This document shows positions 1 through 5,634 of a stretch of DNA of 7,304 nucleotides, piece after piece. This stretch comes from an uncultured Alistipes sp. GTDB taxonomy: Bacteria > Bacteroidota > Bacteroidia > Bacteroidales > Rikenellaceae. Location: positions 1-7,304 of the forward strand of contig CAAGGY010000147.1 in the NCBI GenBank assembly GCA_900769525.1, in the 5' to 3' direction. Position 1 is the first letter of the stretch, and each line of letters opens with the position of its first letter. The position numbers and the translations under genes are program-made. Under the pieces are notes generated by a model. The model saw only the letters and a list, made by a program, of their open reading frames with translations. It was not told where the DNA came from and ran no database searches.

Positions 1-115
1 GGCTTCCTTCAGATTCCACCTCGCGATGGACACCCTTGCCTTTGGCTATATGCTTCCCGTCATTAGGGCGCATTGGGGACTTTCACCCGTTAGAACATGC
101 CCCTGCTGGGCGTAC
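1..115 (-). mobile_element. Group II intron, 5' end (domain I), cut by left edge
   Basis: Read on the minus strand from 115 leftwards, the sequence begins GTACGCCCAGCAGGGGC, close to the bacterial group II intron 5' consensus GUGYG followed by CCCAGC. It continues with GGGTGAAAGTCCC, a self-pairing segment, and then AAGGGTGTCCATCGCGAGG and GGAATCTGAAGGAAGC. I recognise these from memory as conserved domain I blocks of bacterial group II introns; no alignment was run. Such introns are self-splicing ribozymes that usually encode a reverse transcriptase/maturase in domain IV, which would lie to the left of the window. The third base is A instead of the usual G. The 5' boundary at 115 is inferred from the consensus. 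The element sits just downstream of a terminator hairpin in the same orientation, the insertion habit known for class C introns, but the class cannot be fixed from 115 bases. Confidence 0.75.
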
Positions 116-147
116 AAAGCAAGGGGGTCATTAGCGTGACCCCCTTG
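116..147 (-). terminator. Intrinsic terminator hairpin ending the amidase-transporter unit
   Basis: On the minus strand an 11-bp perfect stem runs CAAGGGGGTCA (147-137), loop CGCTAA (136-131), TGACCCCCTTG (130-120), followed by CTTT and then the inferred intron start. The stem is G/C-rich and follows the transporter gene directly. The minus-strand T run is short, probably because the intron entered it. On the plus strand the same hairpin is followed by TTTTATTAT (148-156), so it could also stop transcription coming from the left. The TAA stop of the transporter is the last three bases of the loop. Confidence 0.8.
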
Positions 148-1039
148 TTTTATTATATCGCCATATCTGATGGCTATTTATCAGGTTCTGCCATACGATA
201 TAGGCTGTTGGTGCAATCGAGGCTACGGGATCGAGGAAGTTGAGCGAGAGCCATATCGCAAAAATAGTGTTCTTCTGCCCTACCGACTGCGTAGAGGCCA
301 CCACATCGCCCTCGAAGCGACCCATCCACCTTCCCAACGAGAACTGCGCAACGCACAACACCAGAGCGATTACGGCAAGTAGAATCTCGACATATAACTC
401 GGCATTGGAGTTGATAATAAAGAGTGTGGTGCGTCCCATAACAAGGATAAGCGAGAATAGCCACAAGTAGAACGAGATAATCGAGTGCGAGGTAAACCAC
501 TGCGCCACCTTAGGTAGCAACCAACGGCACGCCTGAGCCACGACAAATGGGGCTATTAGCGTAGGTGCCACACGACCGATAATCTCGGCAAAGGTACAGC
601 TTCCATTACCAAACACGTGAAGCATAGGCGGAACAAGCAGAGCCGTCACAAAGTTGCATATAAGGCTATATGTGACCATCGGTGCTACATTAGCACCAAG
701 CATACCCGCAATAACGACCGCCGCCATAGCAATAGGTGCAAGCACGCATATCATCGCACCCTGAGCCACCGTAGCACCAAACATAGGGAGTGTGATGTAG
801 TAGACTATCACAGCACCAACAAACTGCACTGCGAGCATCCAGAGATGTATCCATCTAAGGCGCATCTCTCGAATATCAATACGGCAGAAGGTAATGAAGA
901 GCATTGATGCAATGAGCAGTGGTGTTAACATATTTTGGCTCGCCGCCTCGATAGATGCGAGTGGGCGACAGAGCACTACGCCCACGACCATAGCCAAGGG
1001 CATAAGTATTGTTTGAAGATTGTGTCGTGAAATAGCCAT
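131..1039 (-). CDS. BASS-family (bile acid:sodium symporter-like) transporter
   Basis: A 302-residue, very hydrophobic protein with eight to ten predicted membrane segments (roughly residues 10-28, 37-52, 64-83, 94-114, 118-140, 153-172, 186-206, 213-236 and 255-289). The stretch LAPIAMAAVVIAG (100-112) fits the broken helix of the first BASS repeat. The segment SVGQKNTIFAIWLSLNF (252-268) fits the conserved G-x-x-N helix of the second repeat, where sodium and substrate bind in ASBT-like structures. Length is normal for the family (about 300). Family members import organic anions with sodium; the substrate here is unknown and bile acids should not be assumed. The ATG lies two bases after the upstream amidase stop, so the genes are surely co-transcribed and probably translationally coupled. 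No strong Shine-Dalgarno is visible. The last five codons (TRGSR) fall in the terminator hairpin. Family confidence is good; substrate confidence is none. Confidence 0.85.
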   Translation of the reverse strand: MAISRHNLQTILMPLAMVVGVVLCRPLASIEAASQNMLTPLLIASMLFITFCRIDIREMRLRWIHLWMLAVQFVGAVIVYYITLPMFGATVAQGAMICVLAPIAMAAVVIAGMLGANVAPMVTYSLICNFVTALLVPPMLHVFGNGSCTFAEIIGRVAPTLIAPFVVAQACRWLLPKVAQWFTSHSIISFYLWLFSLILVMGRTTLFIINSNAELYVEILLAVIALVLCVAQFSLGRWMGRFEGDVVASTQSVGQKNTIFAIWLSLNFLDPVASIAPTAYIVWQNLINSHQIWRYNKTRGSR

Positions 1040-1041
1040 AG

Positions 1042-4041
1042 TTACTTAATAAGGAATTTGAGAACTTCGCACATCATCTTATCACGCTCCTCTCGCTCGA
1101 TGATAGTCTCGAACGGAAATCCTGCCACGAAGGTGCGATACTTGCCATTATAGGCAATGGCAGCGCCTTGATTTGTAGTGCGATAGCGCATCGCTGTGCT
1201 TGCACCGTCACCCGCAGGACGAACCACCTCGGGCGACTCTACGCAGTATATTTTATCGTTAAGCTCGGTGTTGAACTTCACCGAAAATGTCTCCTTCATA
1301 CCACTCAGCGACAAGCTCTTAACATCGCCACGACGTGTGGCCATAGCACCTCCAAACGTGGCGTGCAGCACACCCTCAACAAACTTACGATCTGAGTCAT
1401 CTGCCACAGCACCCTGCCAAGTATCGGTCAGCAGGTAGCTTCCCGTAACCATGAGCGAACCGCCACACGAGGTGTATCGCTTGAGCTGCTGCTGCATAGC
1501 CTTAGGCATCGCCTCGTAGCGATAGCCACCCTCACCACGCCCTACAGCCGTAGCACGCTGCTTACCCAAGATAAGGTCGACGGCGGCATAGCTATCAAGC
1601 AGCACATCACCACTCTCTACAGCTCGATGCGACGCCGACGAGAAGGAGTAGCCAGCAGCAAGTATTGAGGCTCCGTGCAACGCTACAAAGTCGAAGCTAT
1701 TACCAGCAATCACCTCTGCCTCATAGTCGTTATATGACTGTCCCAAGGCGTTGTTATCATCCTGTGAGTTGTAGAGCGCACGGCTAAAGTTGGTTTGCTC
1801 GCCGATAAACGAGATATCCTCAACGTAGGCCACACCACTATCATACAGGTTATAAAATCCCGCATTCACATCATCACGATAGCTTGCAGGGGCAGCCACT
1901 CTATCAAAGCCATTAACGACCATTACACTACGTTGTGACTTTCCCACAGCGGCCGCCAAAGTTTCGGAGTCGAAACTCTCGCCACCATCGTTTACAGCCG
2001 TAACACGATAGCTATATATTACACCCTGCTGCTGCTCGACCTCAATCGAGGTACCATCTACCCTACGACCAGTGTCGAAGCCACCATCGCCAACGCGCGT
2101 ATATAATATATAGTAGTCGGGCTTTGCCGTAGGCTCCAGCGCATCATCAGTAGGTTGCCAGCTGATGCGGGCAGTATTGCCATCAAGCTCCACAGCAAGG
2201 CTATTAACAGGTAGCGGCTGCACAACATAATCAACACAATACTGGCTCGAAAGATATCGCAGAATACCCTTATAGATCGCACGGCTCACGTCGAAGCGAA
2301 ACTGAGGGTCGAGTCCGTATCGCATATCCGAGAAGTTCTGGTGCGAGAGCAGCTCCAAGAGCATGGTAGGACACCAGGGCAGTCGAGCCTCGTAGTAGGC
2401 CTTATCCCACATACCACGACGCACCCAGCGCTTATCGTAGTTTGCACGTAGGTCGTCAACAATCTGAGTCATCACAATATCGGTAAGGTCGCGAGATCGC
2501 AGACGAGAGATATCATCCTCAAACTCAGCATTGTTATCCTTTGTGCAGTAGATACCCAGCGTACCAACCACATTATCACTTTTACGAGCACCTGCATCTG
2601 AGTGAAATGCCAAGGCGAGGTCGATAGGTATTGCTTTACCCCTCTGCAAGTTAAGACGCTCAGAGCCACCCATAAGGTCGTTCACCCAGCGAGCACGCGA
2701 CATATAGTCGTCCTTATAATCATCAACACCACCCTTTGGGGCATATACATCGGGTGAGAACCCCGACCACTGCAACCAATAGCGTGAGCCCTCTGTAAAT
2801 CGAGGATAACCGCTTGTCTCACAGCTATATTCACGCTGCGACGAGCGCAGAGTTGAGTGTACCTCACGGTGGATATTGCCCATACCACCACCAATCTTCA
2901 CCGCATCAGCCGTAACGACACCCGACGACGTAGAGAGATTATCGAGCGTGACCAACGTACGCTCCTCACCTGCCTCGAAATAGAACTCGCCAAGAGGTAT
3001 CCACATACCGCCTCCCATACGCTGGTTGACCAAGAACTCATGGTCGCCACCCGAGGCATGAACAATGTAATGAGCATCGGTCACAGAGCGCTTATGCGTT
3101 AGGTATGAGATATATACAGTATATACACCCGATACCTCTACCTCTGCGCTCCACGTTGCACTCGACCTATTATCTTCGAGCTTTGTTGCGTCAACCATAC
3201 GTGCTGAGCCATCGGTAAATGGGTTATGTCCCGATGGGTAGCTATGTTTGATATGGGCAAAGCCTGCGCCAGCACGACTCCACTCGCCCTGCTCGGAGTA
3301 GGTTGTACTATTTATACCCTTGTCGTTGTCAATGATAATCTCCTCACGACGCATACTTCGCTCACGGGGCAGTAGCACCGAGGCACCAGCACGCTCAAGC
3401 ATAGGCAGAAGAAATGGCACGACATAGCTCTGCGTGTAGAGGTCCTCGACAGTCTCCCAGAGGCGTGAACGCTGCCAGCTCCACTCTCCCGTGTTGTTAT
3501 TAAAATATCGGCCGTGGCTCTGCCAAAGTGCAATATGGCGGTTACGTAGACCTCTCTCGGGCTGCGACAGGCGGCTAACACGTGTAATGAGTGGCTTTGA
3601 CGCCCTATTTGTAAACGAGGCCTCCTCACGCTCCTGCATAAAATATTGAGGCACAAGTTCCTCTATGGCACGACCATTGGTAAATAGCCGAAATTTGTAG
3701 TCCTTAAACTCTTTGGGAAGCACCTCACGCACCGCATTGTAGAGGCGCTCGATGCTATGCTCTCGCATAGGATAGTAGGCCAGCTCCTGCGAGGCACGAA
3801 TCTCCATTATAGGCTTAGCACTCTCGTCGCTTGTGGTGTCGCTCTGCTCTGTCTGGCCAAGCAGTTTGATTCCCTCGACCTTAACATAGCTACCAGCAAC
3901 CTCCTCAAGTGTGACACGTCGCAGGGCCGCAGCGACCGAGTCGGGCAGATATCTTGGCACCTTACGGCCTTGAGCCTCAGCACTAAATGTCGTAGTGAGC
4001 ATGATAAGCACTACGACCAAATGAGCTAATATATTTCGCAT
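1042..4041 (-). CDS. Secreted multidomain amidase ('xanthan lyase'-type) with inserted golvesin-like domain
   Basis: 999 residues starting with a Sec signal peptide (hydrophobic 6-20, likely cleavage after AEA near 23). The catalytic part resembles a zinc N-acetylmuramoyl-L-alanine amidase (Amidase_3) in two halves. The first half has ALWQSHGRYF (171-180, H176) and WETVEDL (195-201, E199 or E196), ending in LLPRER (223-228). The second half has LAFHSDAG (477-484, H480) and MLLELLSHQNF (560-570, E563). Between them, about 244-387, lies a golvesin/xanthan-lyase-like beta-sandwich (AGAGFAHIKHSYPSG, then a VDAT and a TADAVKIGG segment). A fibronectin type III domain follows (about 608-700), then an alpha/beta domain (703-999) resembling glutamine-amidotransferase-like folds. 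Homologues in Bacteroidales are often named xanthan lyase, but I see no direct sign of polysaccharide lyase activity. Cleavage of peptidoglycan stem amide bonds is an inference from the zinc motifs. First gene of a two-gene unit with the BASS transporter. Confidence 0.82.
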   Translation of the reverse strand: MRNILAHLVVVLIMLTTTFSAEAQGRKVPRYLPDSVAAALRRVTLEEVAGSYVKVEGIKLLGQTEQSDTTSDESAKPIMEIRASQELAYYPMREHSIERLYNAVREVLPKEFKDYKFRLFTNGRAIEELVPQYFMQEREEASFTNRASKPLITRVSRLSQPERGLRNRHIALWQSHGRYFNNNTGEWSWQRSRLWETVEDLYTQSYVVPFLLPMLERAGASVLLPRERSMRREEIIIDNDKGINSTTYSEQGEWSRAGAGFAHIKHSYPSGHNPFTDGSARMVDATKLEDNRSSATWSAEVEVSGVYTVYISYLTHKRSVTDAHYIVHASGGDHEFLVNQRMGGGMWIPLGEFYFEAGEERTLVTLDNLSTSSGVVTADAVKIGGGMGNIHREVHSTLRSSQREYSCETSGYPRFTEGSRYWLQWSGFSPDVYAPKGGVDDYKDDYMSRARWVNDLMGGSERLNLQRGKAIPIDLALAFHSDAGARKSDNVVGTLGIYCTKDNNAEFEDDISRLRSRDLTDIVMTQIVDDLRANYDKRWVRRGMWDKAYYEARLPWCPTMLLELLSHQNFSDMRYGLDPQFRFDVSRAIYKGILRYLSSQYCVDYVVQPLPVNSLAVELDGNTARISWQPTDDALEPTAKPDYYILYTRVGDGGFDTGRRVDGTSIEVEQQQGVIYSYRVTAVNDGGESFDSETLAAAVGKSQRSVMVVNGFDRVAAPASYRDDVNAGFYNLYDSGVAYVEDISFIGEQTNFSRALYNSQDDNNALGQSYNDYEAEVIAGNSFDFVALHGASILAAGYSFSSASHRAVESGDVLLDSYAAVDLILGKQRATAVGRGEGGYRYEAMPKAMQQQLKRYTSCGGSLMVTGSYLLTDTWQGAVADDSDRKFVEGVLHATFGGAMATRRGDVKSLSLSGMKETFSVKFNTELNDKIYCVESPEVVRPAGDGASTAMRYRTTNQGAAIAYNGKYRTFVAGFPFETIIEREERDKMMCEVLKFLIK

Positions 4042-4069
4042 CGTAATATTTTTCAGATTTTATAATCGA

Positions 4070-4077
4070 CAAAGGTA
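4070..4077 (-). promoter_or_regulatory. Bacteroidota -7 box for the amidase-transporter unit
   Basis: The minus strand reads TACCTTTG, an exact match to the TAnnTTTG consensus recognised by the Bacteroidota primary sigma factor. It lies 28 bases upstream of the amidase ATG, implying a leader of roughly 20 bases. No clear TTTG is present at the expected -33 distance; a T run (4079-4085 on the complement) directly abuts the box. Confidence 0.6.
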
Positions 4078-4122
4078 CAAAAAAAGTGGAATTATAACGG
4101 AGTTAAGTTTAGGAAAAATTGC

Positions 4123-4130
4123 TATCTTTG
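4123..4130 (+). promoter_or_regulatory. Bacteroidota -7 box for the M64 peptidase gene
   Basis: TATCTTTG matches TAnnTTTG exactly, 23 bases before the peptidase ATG at 4154 and 32 before the alternative ATG at 4163. No good -33 TTTG is seen at about 19 bases upstream. It faces away from the amidase box across 45 intervening bases, so RNA polymerases at the two sites could compete. Confidence 0.55.
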
Positions 4131-4153
4131 TCGGCAAGAGAATTTTAAACCTA

Positions 4154-5458
4154 ATGAACTATATGAAACGACTTATTCTACTCACATTTTCGCTTCTTCT
4201 GACACTTTCGTCAGTTGTAGCACAGGAGTTCGACAGCAACTTCTCGGACAAAACTCTGCGTATCGACTACACCTTCTCGGGCAACAGCTCAGAGCAGTAT
4301 ATCGCCTTGCGAGACCTCTCATCGACCGAGGGGTGGTGGGGTCGCCGTGTAAATCTTAGCGACGTACCTTTGGAGGGCAATGGCGACCTCACACTCTACG
4401 ACGCAAAGAGCGGTGATACTCTCTACAAGACATCGTTCTCATCGCTATTCCAGGAGTGGATTACAACTGCCGAGGCTGCGACAATAAGCAAGAGCTTCGA
4501 GTTTACGCTTCTCGTTCCTATGCCTCTTAACGACGTCGTTGCCGAGGTTGTGCTTCGTGACAACACGGGCAAGGAGAGCAAACTCCGCCACACAATCTCG
4601 CCTGCAGACCGCCTTATTCGTGACCGCTCGAAGCAGTGTGCCATCGACCACCAATATATACATAAGGGTGGCGACTCGAAGCAGGCTATCGACGTAGTAA
4701 TCTTGGCCGAGGGCTACACAGCTGACGAGATGAACATCTTCCTTGAGGATGCAAAGATTACCGCAAACGAGATTTTGTCTTACGAGCCATTCAAGAGCCA
4801 CAAGGAGAAGTTTAACTTCATTGCCGTAGCAAGCCCTTCGAAGGATAGCAACGTGAGCGTGCCTCAGGATGGAGAGTGGCGTGAGACTGCCGTAGGCTCT
4901 AACTTCCTGACCTTCTACATGGATCGCTACCTTACATCGGGCAACGTATATGCCATGTACGACCTTGCGACAAACATTCCATGTGAGCACTTTATAATCC
5001 TTGCCAACACAGACACTTACGGTGGTGGTGGCATCTACAACTCATACACCCTTACAACGGCTCATCACCGTGACTTCCGCCCTGTTGTCGTTCACGAGTT
5101 TGGCCACTCGTTTGCAGGTCTTGGCGACGAGTATTTCTACCTCACGTCAGATAACAACGACGAGATGCACTCACTCCAACACGAGCCATGGGAGCCTAAC
5201 ATCACAACCCTTGTTGACTTCGAGTCGAAGTGGGCAGATATGGTTGATAAGGGCATTGAGATTCCAACCCAGGTTACTCTGGAGCGCTCAAAGAACTACA
5301 CCGTAGGCGTCTACGAAGGTGGCGGTTACCGCTCAAAGGGCATCTATCGTCCTACAGACGTATGCCGAATGCGCAACAACACAGCCGTGCGCTTCTGCCC
5401 CGTATGCGAGCGAGCTATCGAGCGAGTGATACTCCACCAGACAGTAGAACAGAGATAA
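4154..5458 (+). CDS. Secreted M64-family zinc metallopeptidase (IgA-peptidase-like)
   Basis: 434 residues. A signal peptide (MKRLILLTFSLLLTLSSVVAQ, residues 4-24) makes the second ATG at 4163 (Met4) an equally plausible start. Residues 25-155 form a beta-rich domain typical of the M64 N-terminal region. The catalytic domain runs from about 175 (AIDVVILAEGYT) to 430. It carries the zinc signature VVVHEFGHSFAGLGDEYF (311-328), with H314, E315 and H318 as ligands and catalytic base, and D325/E326 as candidates for the third ligand. Near the C terminus, C404 and the CPVC pair (415, 418) match a conserved cysteine cluster of the family. M64 is named for a Clostridium ramosum IgA protease, but most Bacteroidales members have no known substrate, so IgA cleavage should not be assumed. 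The product should be periplasmic or surface exposed. It has its own promoter and terminator and is therefore monocistronic, divergent from the amidase. Confidence 0.9.
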   Translation: MNYMKRLILLTFSLLLTLSSVVAQEFDSNFSDKTLRIDYTFSGNSSEQYIALRDLSSTEGWWGRRVNLSDVPLEGNGDLTLYDAKSGDTLYKTSFSSLFQEWITTAEAATISKSFEFTLLVPMPLNDVVAEVVLRDNTGKESKLRHTISPADRLIRDRSKQCAIDHQYIHKGGDSKQAIDVVILAEGYTADEMNIFLEDAKITANEILSYEPFKSHKEKFNFIAVASPSKDSNVSVPQDGEWRETAVGSNFLTFYMDRYLTSGNVYAMYDLATNIPCEHFIILANTDTYGGGGIYNSYTLTTAHHRDFRPVVVHEFGHSFAGLGDEYFYLTSDNNDEMHSLQHEPWEPNITTLVDFESKWADMVDKGIEIPTQVTLERSKNYTVGVYEGGGYRSKGIYRPTDVCRMRNNTAVRFCPVCERAIERVILHQTVEQR

Positions 5459-5470
5459 CTATTCACATTG

Positions 5471-5505
5471 GGATGTTTAACCACGGTTAGACATCCTATT
5501 TTTTT
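5471..5505 (+). terminator. Intrinsic terminator after the M64 peptidase gene
   Basis: GGATGT (5471-5476) pairs with ACATCC (5491-5496). The stem continues through a T-G wobble and TAAC/GTTA to a small CACG loop, giving about 11 pairs. A TATTTTTTT tract follows (5497-5505). It starts 12 bases after the peptidase stop and cleanly separates it from the next gene. Confidence 0.88.
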
Positions 5506-5536
5506 ACTAATTAAGCTACGCTTTTTTAAGAAAATA

Positions 5537-5567
5537 TTTGTTTTTTGGAAAATAATGCTTAAATTTG
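5537..5567 (+). promoter_or_regulatory. Bacteroidota promoter for the carboxyltransferase gene
   Basis: TTTG (5537-5540) and TAAATTTG (5560-5567) are separated by 19 bases, matching the -33 TTTG / -7 TAnnTTTG consensus and spacing. This is the best promoter in the window. Transcription should begin around 5572-5576, giving a leader of about 60 bases that is A-rich with repeated CTAA units (for example ACTAAAACTAACTAAATAAAC, 5600-5620) and no Shine-Dalgarno. Such A-rich leaders are typical of efficiently translated Bacteroidota genes. Confidence 0.72.
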
Positions 5568-5634
5568 TTATTCGAACAACCGAACTATAGAAAACAACAA
5601 CTAAAACTAACTAAATAAACCTTATTTAACTATT

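Noticed and set aside
26..139. Short plus-strand reading frame starting MDTLAFGYMLPVIRAHWG
   Set aside because: It is the antisense of the conserved intron 5' RNA; similar peptides are widely annotated by mistake because the RNA is conserved, not because they are proteins.
2699..2725. DYKDDY segment in the amidase, resembling an epitope tag
   Set aside because: It is part of a natural acidic stretch within the amidase (residues 440-446); the tag sequence is incomplete and nothing suggests engineering.
4445..4990. 181-codon minus-strand open frame inside the M64 gene
   Set aside because: It lies wholly antisense to a well-supported gene, has no recognisable domain and no promoter or start signals of its own.
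5459..5634. Possible small RNA or small gene between the peptidase and the carboxyltransferase
   Set aside because: The stretch is accounted for by a terminator, a promoter and an A-rich leader; no further hairpin or coding frame is supported.
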